Assembly: GCF_905220365.1 (NCBI RefSeq)
Contig: NC_061127.1
Coordinates: 9,796,001 to 9,860,000 of the forward strand
DNA: 64,000 bases
From: Vanessa cardui
Lineage: Eukaryota; Arthropoda; Insecta; Lepidoptera; Nymphalidae
Direction: 5' to 3'
This document shows positions 45,001 through 54,460 of this stretch, in pieces. Each line of letters opens with the position of its first letter. The first letter of the stretch is position 1. The notes beneath the pieces were generated by a model, which was not told the origin of the DNA, did not search any database, and worked only from the letters and a program-made list of their open reading frames with translations. A program made the position numbers and the translations under genes.

Positions 45001-45107
45001 TAACGGTACCGTCGACGGTGGACCGAACAGCTCACCGGTGGTCGGACGAGTTGATACAACGCGTCTCGTCAGAGAAGGAACAAGTAGCCAAGACGTGTCC
45101 CGCCTAA
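32877..45107 (+). CDS. Glycosyltransferase family 92 (GT92/DUF23) protein, 5'-incomplete
   Basis: Six exons (32877-33030, 34375-34560, 41860-42083, 42654-42870, 43763-43966, 44970-45107) join in phase to 373 visible residues and a TAA. GT92 enzymes are Golgi type II membrane proteins that add a sugar, typically galactose, to glycans; C. elegans GALT-1 acts on core fucose of N-glycans. Visible family features are VYSAYVERR (about residue 5), HVCVKPFHFSY (117), EWFELNRLLGVSHFYMYN (133), the metal-binding DVD in LLVIDVDEVILP (214-216), TEGQFAAFNDCLYRS (189), RSKYAL and GNHFVWEL (287-306), and LLHHYRIACEYGG near the end. The first exon enters mid-codon, so a cytoplasmic tail, signal anchor and stem must lie upstream; they were not found, perhaps beyond repeat-filled introns. 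No frame damage is seen. Substrate is unknown. Confidence 0.9.
34375..34560 (+). CDS. GT92 exon B
   Basis: The acceptor is TTGTTTTCAG|CC and the donor GAG|GTAAGA; 62 codons in phase 0. It reads PIRENWNLRYSATYVLCLLR and then DSGIKPQETVGASLSLVAST. The 7.3-kb intron after it holds an LTR pair, SINEs and several short repeats. Confidence 0.85.
35713..36015 (+). repeat. Metulj-like SINE with a (TACTT)n tail, in a GT92 intron
   Basis: TACATATC flanks it at 35705-35712 and 36016-36023. Its tail is ACTTTACTTTACTTTAC, unlike the (TGT)n tails of other copies here. The 106-codon ORF across it is incidental. Confidence 0.9.
36480..36710 (-). repeat. Short dispersed repeat, family C, minus strand
   Basis: CTGTCTGTCCCTATGTATGC, GCAACGGATATTGATGCGGT and GAGTGATTCGAGAGGAAGG are complementary to the copies at 20595 and 37083. 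Confidence 0.6.
37083..37310 (+). repeat. Short dispersed repeat, family C
   Basis: It begins CTAGTGACCCGCCCCGGCTT, then CTCTCGAATCACTCTATCTG and CATCAAAATCCGTTACGTAG, ending TTTTATACTATGTAGTGATA. Confidence 0.65.
37790..38105 (+). repeat. Rearranged Metulj-like SINE, head missing
   Basis: The body from ATTTGTGTTTATAATTCATC to the (TTG)n tail is present. The region before the tail carries an inverted duplication (37988-38034) and repeats the motif AATTTACAGGC three times, so it is longer than other copies. Confidence 0.8.
37988..38034. repeat. 21-bp inverted duplication inside the SINE
   Basis: The left arm (37988-38008, TCCCTCAAAGGGAGAGGAGG...) and right arm (38014-38034) are perfect complements around a 5-nt loop, CTTTA. 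Other SINE copies carry the left arm only. Confidence 0.9.
38488..38890 (+). repeat. 5' LTR of the intronic element
   Basis: It runs from TAACGGAGAAGC to GCGCCGACA. TGACGTCA occurs at 38526-38533 and 38541-38548, and together they form a 23-bp palindrome around ACA. TCAGAGT at 38555 may be the start site; AATAAA at 38592 and 38606 could end transcripts. Confidence 0.8.
39150..39415 (+). repeat. Two imperfect 133-bp tandem copies inside the LTR element
   Basis: TACCACGG, ACGGTATCTCATGGTTC, GGATACATCAAGGATCCG and AACACGTGGTTAGCTCAGAG recur with a 133-bp offset (39158 and 39291 for the first word). The copies differ by scattered substitutions. Confidence 0.8.
40527..40929 (+). repeat. 3' LTR of the intronic element
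   Basis: By eye it is identical to the 5' LTR. The 85-codon ORF at 40378-40635 crosses the interior/LTR boundary and has no recognisable domain. Confidence 0.8.
41560..41772 (+). repeat. Short dispersed repeat, family A, next to GT92 exon C
   Basis: TACTCATCAATTAAAC, TTCTACCGCCAAAAAGCAGT, ACATAATATCTTGGTTACC and GTCTATTGTTGGTGGTGACC are in order. It ends less than 100 bp before the acceptor of exon C. Two ORFs over it are incidental. Confidence 0.65.
41860..42083 (+). CDS. GT92 exon C (start of the catalytic domain)
   Basis: The acceptor is TTTTTTCCAG|GAG and the donor ATTAG|GTGAGT. It encodes ETLHVCVKPFHFSYSRDEWL and continues VEWFELNRLLGVSHFYMYNE, the family signature, up to LLPWKLPIVSKVEI. 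It ends with two bases of an Arg codon. Confidence 0.92.
42654..42870 (+). CDS. GT92 exon D (DxD motif)
   Basis: The acceptor is AAATTACAG|G and the donor GAG|GTACGA. The first base completes the Arg codon. TEGQFAAFNDCLYRSMST precedes GWLLVIDVDEVILPRRERTL; the DVD binds the divalent metal and sugar nucleotide. It ends NAFFYLRWE in phase 0. Confidence 0.92.
42973..43173 (+). repeat. 201-bp direct repeat, left copy
   Basis: ATATAGTTTCATGGTTCGTA to CAAAATGTAATAT; the partner is at 43519-43719, with about 15 differences by eye. A SINE sits between them, in the intron between exons D and E. Confidence 0.9.
43174..43512 (+). repeat. Metulj-like SINE with duplicated head and (TTGAT)n tail
   Basis: GTCGAGATGGGCCAGTGGTT occurs twice, at 43174 and 43199, so the head is partly duplicated. 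The tail passes from (TGT)n to (TTTGA)n, recalling the tail of family D. Confidence 0.85.
43519..43719 (+). repeat. 201-bp direct repeat, right copy
   Basis: It has the same start and end words as the left copy. It ends 43 bp before exon E. Confidence 0.9.
43763..43966 (+). CDS. GT92 exon E
   Basis: The acceptor is GATTGCAG|GAC and the donor AGG|GTAAGC; 68 codons in phase 0. It encodes LVTARKTRRWAAPHAL, NRSKYALRPRDAVELGNHFV and DRALLHHYR. Codon use is very GC-rich compared with the introns. Confidence 0.92.
44077..44292. mobile_element. Foldback MITE with TTAA flanks, in a GT92 intron
   Basis: Arms of about 100 bp are near-perfect complements: AACATCCCGACGTTTCGAGC on the left matches the inverted right arm with one mismatch. 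TTAA flanks it at 44073-44076 and 44293-44296, the target preferred by piggyBac-type transposases. The class is inferred from the flank only. Confidence 0.75.
44970..45107 (+). CDS. GT92 terminal exon F
   Basis: The acceptor is ACATTACAG|A. It continues HHYR with IACEYGGVQCLTVPSTVDRT, AHRWSDELIQRVSSEKEQV and AKTCPA, then TAA at 45105-45107. A 61-codon ORF in another frame (44957-45142) is its shadow. Confidence 0.92.
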   Translation: MACEYGGVQCLTVPSTVDRTAHRWSDELIQRVSSEKEQVAKTCPA

Positions 45108-45676
45108 ACAATATCAGCCAAAACCGTTATCCCACAATATAGGTAAAACATTTCCTTATTAGATAAAATTTCTTTTTTTTTTTTAATTATATCAAAAAGG
45201 TTAAGCGTGCTCCACACTTACGATCGGCATGTCATATTTGACAGTCAAAAACCAACTCGAAAAAATCATAACACGTACACGCGTTCAAGTTTTGAATAGG
45301 AACTGCGAAAAAATATAAAAAGGTAATAAAAATTGAGTACCGTAATTAAAAATGTCAAAATTCAGCAGAATAAATAAATAGTTGTTACAATACCGTTACC
45401 TGAGGAAGAAGAAGGGGGGGGGGGGTCTCACGTTAGGCGAGTTTCTACGTTCCACGCTTTCGTGAAGTTGGCTTAGATGACTAGTAACTCTGAATTCATA
45501 TGGCTGATAGTGGTTGTTTAGTTCCACAATGCTGTGTCACCATCTTTCTTATGTCAAATCAATCACGACAGAAAGAGAGAAAAAAATGTTTCAACACTCG
45601 CCTAACCTTTCTTAGATAAGGCCAATAATCAATTCAATGATATTTTACTGAAGATGATATTACTTTATTTAATTGA

Positions 45677-46129
45677 AGTCCATTCCACGAGTCGAACTCC
45701 CAAAGTAATGAGTCCTTGTGCGCTCATTGGTTAATATGTGACCTTCATTAGAATATCATTTCTTCGGATTGGCGTATATGCCAAACTCACCTGCCAAAAG
45801 CACCCATCGTTTAATGAGACATGTATTTTGTCTTCTAGGATATTTCCATTATGACGACCGCGCAATTTTTTAATTTCTATTGGAAAAAAAAAGGTGCTGA
45901 AATGTGCCCAGTATGTGCAATGATGTGCCGCTTGAAAAAAATTTACTCAAAAAATATCATTTTTAAGAGGAGGTTCTTTTTTTTAAGTCCTTTTAGCAAC
46001 GCTACTTTACTTTATCGAATTTATTAAAATTGTGCTGTAATGTGCTCGACATATGAAGATATAAAAAAATATTTTGCAATTTTACAAGTAATAATGGACA
46101 TTTCTAGGATTCGACTCATGGAATGGACT
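45677..46129. mobile_element. TIR element (MITE-like), 453 bp
   Basis: AGTCCATTCCACGAGTCGAA at the left matches the inverted right end AGTCCATTCCATGAGTCGAA with one mismatch. No target duplication is clear. It begins about 570 bp after the GT92 stop codon. Confidence 0.65.
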
Positions 46130-46827
46130 AGAAATTATTTAGAGTACTGAGTATTTAATTACATAGTTGAAGTACAATAAACTATATGTTATATAAAGTT
46201 AATCCTTATACATTCGTTTAATGATGCTAAAAGTCCAAACTGAAAATATACTGTGCAATAAATTTACGATGGATTGTTAAATACAATGTTTATGAATAAT
46301 AATAATTAAAATAGTTTATCGAATTAATGTACAAAATCTTGGTCATAAATAACGACAAATGTATTTGCATATTATTATTTTTTTTTTTTTAATTTCCTTT
46401 TACGGGAATCGGTTTTATTTTTTTATGCAGGATTGGGATTTTATATCCAGTTTTTATATTTTATGATTTTTCGTTAATAAATATTGTTTTATACGTTCAT
46501 GATTAATGTTGCCATTATATATGTTGTGCAAAATTTTGAAGTAATTTAATAAAAAATATTAATCATGATGGTTATATTCTGTGACCAAAAAATATATAAA
46601 TAATACAATTGCATTTATATTATTAAGAGTATTAAGAACCAACATGGGCTAGTTACTGTAACTGTGGTATATACATCTCACAGAACAGATATCTCTCCTA
46701 ATCTTCTGCTTGAAGAGGTAACCTTAACATAGGAATGTTTTATATAAGGATGTTTCTTTACTATAAATATTCACAAATATTAATGTGTCCTTGCCATATC
46801 ATCAGTTTCCTAATTTCTATAATCTAA

Positions 46828-46831
<4 letters not shown>

Positions 46832-46871
<40 letters not shown>
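46832..46871. repeat. (TA)n microsatellite
   Basis: About 20 TA units. The minus-strand ORF ending in an Ile/Tyr run here is produced by the repeat. Confidence 0.95.
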
Positions 46872-46875
<4 letters not shown>

Positions 46876-49654
46876 TTGATATATAACCTCATCACCCTTT
46901 CATTAACAAGATATATGTTTATGAGTATTAAATATGGCTGAATATATTTTTTGGTCCGAGAATAGATAAAATATATATGTTCAAAATATGGCCTCTTCAA
47001 TAGACCCATTGCCCCAAATACATACCATACTATTAGAGGACCACTGATTTTAAATCCATTCTAAATCAAATTCATGTAACATCTTTTCCTATTGAAATAC
47101 ATATTGCGACTATTTTTTAAATAATGATTAAATTAATTAAGGTTTAATATAAATTGTCGTTAAAACGTTATATTAAAATAGATTGCTCAATAAATTGTCA
47201 CTATCAGTATTATTTCGATTCTTTGTCGATTCAACAATAAAATTTAAATATATTGAAATCTATGTAAAGTTAGGTATTAAATTATGATACCATATTTGTT
47301 TTATGTAATCTATAGATAGTACAAAATAATGTCGCTTTCTGTTAATGTCTGTATCTCAGCTCACTGCTTTTAAACCAATTTAAGAACCTTTGTTTTGAAA
47401 GTATGATAAACATATAATATGTATTATTTTAATTTATTTTTTCAAAATATCTAAACTATGACCGAAATTCGAATTTGCGGATTGTTTCGCATTTTGATCT
47501 AAGTTTCATGATATCCATATTTTTCATATATAAACGATGTCTGATGATTATCTGATAAAAACGGTGTAAAATTAATACACGCATTAATATAAATATTTAT
47601 GTGAAGCGCACTTATCATTTTATTCATGGATAAATTTTTATTTTTGTGAAACCCAGGCGGTTTAATATATAATGTTGCCATGACAAAAAAGAGCTTATTT
47701 TTTTTAAACAATATATTTTTTTACATACCTTATTTAATACTTTTGTAATGTCAAATAATTTTGTTAATTTTTGTTGAATCGACGTTGCAATAATAATAAA
47801 ATATATTGAATTAAAAGTTAAATGCATAATTTATAAATATAAAGGCCAAATAAATTGTTTCGGCAATGCGGCCTCTGAGGATAATAAATTAATGTTATAG
47901 GTAGTTTACATAAATGTGGTATGAAGCACAATAATTTGTGGTCTTTGTATATAAACTTATGTGTTTATGTTATATATTGTAAATAATATAACTATAATTA
48001 TAAAAATAATATAATAATTAAAATTTGCAATTCATCCTGAATATTTTACCTTATTAACTTTTGTGAAAATTATTTTTATATTTATTCTAGAAAATATGAA
48101 AGATTAATTCTTTTTTTTTAAAGCCACATGATAGTATTTTGATAAAATTGAAGAAGGTTTGTTTATTGAGCAAGATAAACAGTGCTATGATAACGCAATA
48201 TGGCGATGAAATATAATATAAAGCATGGATATAGATCTGTCATTTACACTAAATTTTTTTTTTTTTAATATTTTGTTTTTTTTTTTTTTTTAAATGCCAT
48301 TCGATGCGCGGACTTTATGCTGTCGTTGATATTCCTACTGGAACATATTTTCATTTAATAAATATATAAATTATTTTACGTTTGTATATAATTATAAAAT
48401 ATTTGTTGTATTTTAATGATATTCTTGTATGTAATTCAATATAATAAAATGTTGTTTAGCTTTTGTCTTGCAATATTGTAAATGTATTTTAATAATAAAT
48501 TGTACATATCTTTACAATAAAAAGTTTTGTTTATCTGTATACATGTGTTATAAATCGCAGCTTTTTTTGTTAAATTAAAAAATGTTAGTTTTTATACACA
48601 AGTGTACCAACATAACTGTTTATGTTTTGTTAGAGTAATGTATGTAAACTGAGTATCATGATAGATCCGAGATTTGTTCTCAATTACTTATCGGTAAATG
48701 TAATTATGATTATGCATAAGCTTGTTAAATTAAATAGTGTTTTTTTTTACATTCTAAATTTTGTTATATAAACAATAAAAAACCTTTTTTCGATGTACTT
48801 AACGTTCTATAGTAAATAATATAGAATTGGGACGCGAGGAGAGTTTTAATAAATCGATAGTCCATTACAATGGAAGGGGGTATGAAGAAAAAGATACCAT
48901 TTAGATACATATAACTTTTATTTTGCTGATAATTCTTATAAAAGAGCTGAGTATTGCATTAGTGGCAGATGCACCTATTGGGTATATATATGTATTATAA
49001 TCCTGTATAATATTTGTATATGATCAATTCATTTGTTGGCCTTGAAATTGAGGACATATTGAAGTCTTTATCTGATATATCTAATTGATATTATTTTTTA
49101 GATGTTCATCTTTACATAACTTATTATTAATCATTGATGATATATCTGATTTATTTATATGTAATTTGTACACTTTTTATTTTTTATCTGTTGTTTCATA
49201 ATATTATGTAACAATACACTGTAATTTCATATTATTATTGGGTTATAAATAATACTAATTCATATAAAAAATATCAACTTTTTTTTTGTAATTTTGGCAA
49301 AAGTATAAATTGTTCGATATGCATGCTATAATAGGATTTTTCGTATTGTAATGAGACATTAACGGCGTATAACTTTTTTGAATATATTTAGCTATAAATA
49401 ATATATAATATACGCTTGAGCATTACGCGTGTAATGTAACGCCACTAGTGTCTCAAAGAGTTCAAATACTGTTTAGTGGCAAAAGTATTTTGTGTCTATA
49501 TTTTATCTGTGATGTCTATTTTAGAGAAGAAGTTGCATTTGTTTCCAAAGAAGAATGATTCTTAGATACATGTTAATAAGGTCTTTTGTAAAATAAAAAA
49601 TATTGACTTTAATTGTGTTATTTTATTATTAATTAATAAACTATTTTTATTAAT

Positions 49655-49940
49655 GATCAAAATCAAAATATACTTTATTCAAGTAGGCTTTTACAAGCAC
49701 TTTTGAATCGTCATTTAACAACTATTTGAAGTACCACCGGTTCGGAAAGTAGGTTCTACCGAGAAGAATCGGCAATAAACTCAGTGGTTACCTTTTTTCA
49801 ACATTTAAAAATATAATCATAATAGTTAATTACAATGATATAGTCTGCGTAATCTTGTACTGAATAATATGCCTTTTTTACCAATGTATTTTTTAACAAA
49901 TGGTTTAAATGTATGAAACGGCAAAGTTAAAAATGTCATT
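49655..49940 (-). repeat. LINE-tail repeat, family D, minus strand
   Basis: ATCAAAATCAAAATATACTT opens it. TACCGAGAAGAATCGGCAAT and ATAATATGCCTTTTTTACC follow; a segment of about 50 bp is missing in the middle compared with 7975. Confidence 0.7.
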
Positions 49941-50504
49941 CAAGATTCAAGTAAGCATTCCTGTCAAAGTAGTTTTTTTGATACTCGCCTTAGTGTAGAT
50001 TATTTTTTTTAGTTATTTGTCACTTGTTTCACTAATTTTGTTGTAAAGATGAAAATTTAATTAGAACGATTTTCATGTATGTACGCGTTTGAAGTAAGTA
50101 GTAAGTCACCACCGATTTTTTTTTACTTTTTCTTTTTATTTACTTTTAAAGTACCGCACTAGTTAGAAAAACGCCATCTAGTATTTTAAGCATGAACTAC
50201 GTTGCAATATTAAACAATAAGCAAACCTATTGTCGCTCACAATTATGAAAACAATAGAACTTCTAATAACAGAGGACGCTATTAGCCTATTTACCTCTCC
50301 ATTTAAGCTTAAAGCTTGTGTTAGGAGTTGGGGGGGACGATAATAGCCTAAGGGATCAAATTTGATCCTGAGACTATACATTGCTAAGCAACCATTCAAC
50401 CATAGCGCTATTAAATAAAATATAAATACATTAAAATAAATTCGTCTGTTTACGTAAGTTACCGTAGAGACCCTATGTACATGGATGTTATCTATACATA
50501 TAAT

Positions 50505-50765
50505 TAAATTGGAGTGTCTATTTCTAATATTAAACTGGCTCTATTTTTTACTCAATGGATATGTTATATATGGTACATAATTATAGTTGTAACCAACTCA
50601 ACATTTCTTACAATTTTTGTCGTTCTGTCTGTATGTTTGTTCCAGCTCATGTCTGGAACGGTTGGAACGATTTTGACGGGACTTTCACTGACCGATAACT
50701 GATATAATAGGGTCATTTAGGTTACAATAATATATTTTTTTGCTATATTCAAAGGCGTACATGGT
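50505..50765 (-). repeat. Short dispersed repeat, family B, minus strand
   Basis: AATTGGAGTGTCTATTTCTA, ACAATTTTTGTCGTTCTGTC, GATTTTGACGGGACTTTCAC and ATATTCAAAGGCGTACATGG are in complementary family order. Confidence 0.7.
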
Positions 50766-50874
50766 CGCGGCGCGGGCACAGCTATTTTTAAAATAAATCC
50801 AGCTAGACTGTAATCTTTCGAAAAATTTTGAACGACACAAATTGGTCTTTATAAAGTGGACAATTTGAGTTCTA

Positions 50875-51568
50875 AAGGGTTTTCCAATAAGGACTTGACA
50901 ACTTTTTTTTGAAAATAAAATGAAAACCATTTGAGATATTTAAAAACTTTATTTTCAGGTTGGTACATTCAAGACATTTTTGAATGGAACTCAACTTCGC
51001 TCATATGGTCACCGCGGGCAGGTTTACAGTGGTTGATTCGTTGGACCCAATTTTCAATGAGTTGGTCACACGTTTCGGCCGAAACGGTTACTATTTCGCG
51101 ATCAATGCTGGCCTAGAGCTATTCCAACATCTTATAGGCTTATTAGCATAGACCAATGACTTGACGTAGCCCTATAGAAAATAATCTAGAGGCGTTAAAT
51201 CGCACGAACGAGGCGGCCAGTCGACTGATCCATTTCTTGAGATAACAGGCTCATCAAACTTGTTCTTCAATAAATCGATTGTATCGTATGCTCTGTCGTC
51301 TGTGGCATCTTCTCGTTGAAGCCAAATGCTGTCCAAGTCCATATATTTCAATTTGGGCCAAAAATTGAAGTTAACTTAAAGTAGCGGCCACCGACTCCGA
51401 ATCTCTATAGTAAATTTTTATGATTTGCACACGTTGGTCGTTTGCTTACTTCACCATGATGAAAAAGATGATGACTACTGAATAAACTGACAGTCATAGT
51501 TCGATGTTGTTAAAAGGTGCGTTTACAAACTAAATTCAAAATTGTCAAGTCCCTATTGGAAAACCCTT
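50875..51568 (-). mobile_element. Internally deleted mariner-type element
   Basis: AAGGGTTTTCCAATAAGGAC at the left matches the inverted right end with one or two mismatches. TA flanks it at 50873-50874 and 51569-51570. On the minus strand a broken transposase reads LDSIWLQREDATDD, VDWPPRSCDLTPLDYFL (the block with a catalytic Asp in IS630-Tc1-mariner enzymes), a TAG where Trp is expected, GYVKSLVYANKP and CDQLIENWVQRI. The N-terminal DNA-binding half is missing and stops interrupt the rest. Confidence 0.85.
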
Positions 51569-52015
51569 TATTATAAACTATTTGAATTTTATGTGTTTCA
51601 TTGTAGATCAAAAGCTCGATTCATGGTTTTTCTATAGTTAACACATAATTTAGACAGCCTGTCTTAATTTCAATCGTTGAAAATTTGGAAATGAAAACAA
51701 TATAGGATCTTGGGACAAGATCAAGAAGATCAAGCTTATACACAATCGAACGATACATGAATACAAATTTAAAAATAAAGTTGGTTAATTGGTAAATAAA
51801 GGTACTTAGCGACTAAACAGCAGGCGGAAGTGACTTTTTGGAAGTTGATGCTAATTACACTCTCGAGGCCCAAACAAATTAGTCGTAGAAACGAAATGTT
51901 ATATCGTATTTAAAAAGGTGATAAATCACAGAACGTGTCATAATTAAAAGCGCATAAATGATACATGTTGTTAAAGCAAATCTTGTATGGCAACTAGTCC
52001 ATCTTTAATTTTTCT

Positions 52016-52199
52016 TGGTAGTAGGGCTTTGTGCAAACCCTAGGCTGGGTAGGTAACATTCAATTATCAGGTATTCTGCCGCCAAGCCAAATATTTAGTA
52101 TTTTTGTGTTCCGGTTGAAAGGTTGAACGAGCCAGTATAATAACAGGCACAAAGCACATAACATTTTAGTTGTCAAGTTTGGTGACGCATTAGCGATGT
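52016..52199 (+). repeat. Short dispersed repeat, family A, truncated by the next copy
   Basis: GGTAGTAGGGCTTTGTGCAA to GACGCATTAGCGATGTA; it stops exactly where the next copy begins, so a later insertion or a head-to-tail join is likely. Confidence 0.75.
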
Positions 52200-52492
52200 A
52201 CTTGGTGGTAGGGCTTTGTGCAAGCCCGCCTGGGTAGGTACCACCCACTCATCAGATATTCTACCGCTAAATAACAGTACGCAGTATTGTTGTCTTCCGG
52301 TTTGAAGGGTGAGTGAGCCAGTGTAACTACAGGCACAAGGGACATAGCACCTTAGTTCCCAAGGTTGGTGGCGTATTGACGATGTAAGGAATATTTAATA
52401 TTTCTTACAGCGTCATTGTCTATGGGCGATGGTGACCACTTACTATCAGGTAGCCCATATGCTCGTCCGCCAACTTTTTTCATAAAAAAAAT
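52200..52492 (+). repeat. Short dispersed repeat, family A, complete
   Basis: It runs from CTTGGTGGTAGGGCTTTGTG through GGTACCACCCACTCATCAGA and AAGGTTGGTGGCGTATTGAC to ACTATCAGGTAGCCCATATG, CATAAAAAAA. It is the best + strand reference copy in the window with 62578. Confidence 0.85.
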
Positions 52493-52536
52493 ACACATAT
52501 TAAGAATTATTAAAAAATTCTATATAACCAATGTGC

Positions 52537-52620
52537 CACCAAGCTTAGGAACCAAGACATGGTACAAGTGATATAAATGTATATATCACTTGTACCTGTG
52601 CATAGGCTCACTTATCTCAA
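52537..52620 (-). repeat. Family A fragment, minus strand, with a hairpin insert
   Basis: CCAATGTGCCACCAAGCTTA and GGAACCAAGACATG are followed by the inverted duplication at 52561-52596, then CTGTGCATAGGCTCAC. Confidence 0.6.
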
Positions 52621-52624
52621 GATA

Positions 52625-53203
52625 TTGCTGATATTTTGACAAATCTATATAATTTAACGTATACCTATAAGTACCGACTTCATTTCAGAGGTATTTTGGC
52701 TATTACTTTTGGGTATATCAAATACTAACAGTAAATCGTTTTATAAACTAACAAGGAATTTTTGATTTATATTTATTCATCGTAGTTACTGTACTGGCAT
52801 GTTCGCCACATTTCTGTTATATTTTTTATTTACGATAGAAAGCAGCAAAAGTTTATAAATATTGTGAAATTTTATAACTGAAAATGAAATTAAAATATAC
52901 AATATTACATACCTTACGCAATTCAGCGTATCGTAATATTTTATTATAAATTCTCGTTCGGGATTCCATTATACGAGAATAAAAAGCATAATTTTTTTTT
53001 TTATAAAAAAGTATGAATTAATTGAAGGCGATTTTGTTACACTTCCATAATTTTTTCAATTTTTTGTAATAAATTTATAGATTAAAAAATAACTCTAGAG
53101 CATTGACAATTATAACCTTGCATTTCGAAATCTTTAAAATCAATTCTAAGTATATCAAGAAATAATCTCGTAAGCTAGCCATAGTTTCACATAAATCTGA
53201 AGC
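52625..53203. other. AT-rich stretch, nothing recognised
   Basis: No frame or repeat could be supported. Confidence 0.45.
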
Positions 53204-53214
53204 CTTTTTTTTTT

Positions 53215-53941
53215 TTTTTGTTTTACGAGGAGGAAAGGCATTTACGCCTCCCGCCCGGCCTGGGGACCGGGACGGGTATGTGGGACTGGACCGGGGCCAT
53301 AAGGGCCCTGTGCCAGGGAAGAAGGCCCTGTCCTACCCATTAAAACCTCCTCGGGTTTCCACCGTACCGCGTAATGGAGGGGCTACGGGAACGCTAAAGC
53401 ATACTTCCGCGCCCCCCCCGCGGCGACCGCCGTGGGGCAGTCAAATCTTTGAATGCGCGCCTAAGGGCGCGCCTTCCTCCGTTGCCTCCGTCCAGTAAAC
53501 GTGACGGACTCCCCCGAGTCCGCCACTGGAGGCTGGGCGCCAACAATGCTGACGCCCTGGTGGCGGCGGATAAGATGACTGGCTCCGCCGCCGACCATCG
53601 GTGTATCTCCACACCACACGGTGGACCACCACGCATCAGATGGTGGACCACCACTCCTCCTTCAGTGCTCGTAAGGAGCCCTCCGTTTGTACATACATAT
53701 ATACAGTATTTACAAAATAATTACAATATTTACATACATACATATTATACATATATACATCTCCTCCGCTAATTGCCAGCGAGGCCGCTCACACAGTCCA
53801 CTCCGCCACCGATCGGAGAAGTACTAGGAGCGACCCCGCGGCCTTCCTCCGCGTCAGTCTTAGCCGCGGCCGGCGAGCAAGCTCAAGCCGGCCCCGTTGC
53901 CCAGGGTGCGCCACGAGGAGGCGACTGACATGCACCCCTTG
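53215..53941 (-). mobile_element. 727-bp GC-rich retroelement, minus strand, 11-bp TSD
   Basis: AATCTGAAGCC flanks it at 53204-53214 and 53942-53952. A T-run at its left edge is the complement of a poly(A) tail. Read on the minus strand it starts AAGGGGTGCATGTCAGTCGC, a GC-rich leader of about 180 bp, then a TATG/TAC microsatellite-like AT stretch (53690-53760), then a GC-rich segment ending at the poly(A). A 5' leader joined to a 3' end suggests an internally deleted LINE, possibly of the R1 group; the assignment is from memory of similar lepidopteran ends. ORFs of 60-107 codons over it are compositional. Confidence 0.75.
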
Positions 53942-54083
53942 AATCTGAAGCCTGGCAATTGTATGAAACACTACAAATTGTCATTAATATCTTGGAGATG
54001 TGTTGATTGCTTCTTTCTACATCGATCGCTTCGACGTTGATTGAAGTAGTATATAGTTTTTATTTGTACCAGCTCTTATAGTG

Positions 54084-54452
54084 CAGTGGCGGATTTACCA
54101 ATAGGCTAAGTAGGCTGGAGCCTAGGGCGGCAGATTTAGAGAGGCGGCAAATTTAGCAAAAATTTGTTATTATTTTTCAAAAATAAAAATAACTTATAAT
54201 TATTTGTTTACACATTACGTCCGTAATCCGTACACTCGTAGTGACGAGTAGTATATAGTGACATAGCGGGCTGGAAAAATAGTCTAGTAACTGACTGAAA
54301 TATCACCTAGTTTATAATCATATTAATAACGGGAAAAAACCGATGTAATTAGGACGATAGAACACAAATCATAAATGTTGCAAGAAAAAAGAAGGGGCGG
54401 CAAAAATTGAATAGTCTAGCCTACTAGCGGCAGATTTGTAAATCCGCCACTG
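54084..54452. mobile_element. hAT-type MITE, 369 bp
   Basis: CAGTGGCGGATTTACCAATA at the left pairs with the inverted right end (CAGTGGCGGATTTACAAAT). The flanks TTATAGTG (54076-54083) and GTATAGTG (54453-54460) match at 7 of 8, as expected for an aged 8-bp hAT duplication. The GCGGCA motif recurs at both ends. Confidence 0.85.
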
Positions 54453-54460
54453 GTATAGTG

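Larger units (their letters stand above)
45108..49650 (+). other. Downstream region, possible long 3' UTR, repeat-poor
   Basis: Apart from a TIR element (45677-46129) and a TA microsatellite, this stretch lacks the SINEs and dispersed repeats seen elsewhere. AATAAA occurs soon after the stop (45370s) and again near 48520-48530 with a U-rich downstream side. The mRNA end cannot be fixed from sequence. Confidence 0.35.

Noticed and set aside
46824..47009. Minus-strand ORF ending in repeated Ile/Tyr
   Set aside because: Produced by the (TA)n microsatellite.
53280..53971. Several ORFs of 60-107 codons in GC-rich DNA
   Set aside because: Their frames overlap on both strands inside one retroelement bounded by an 11-bp TSD.
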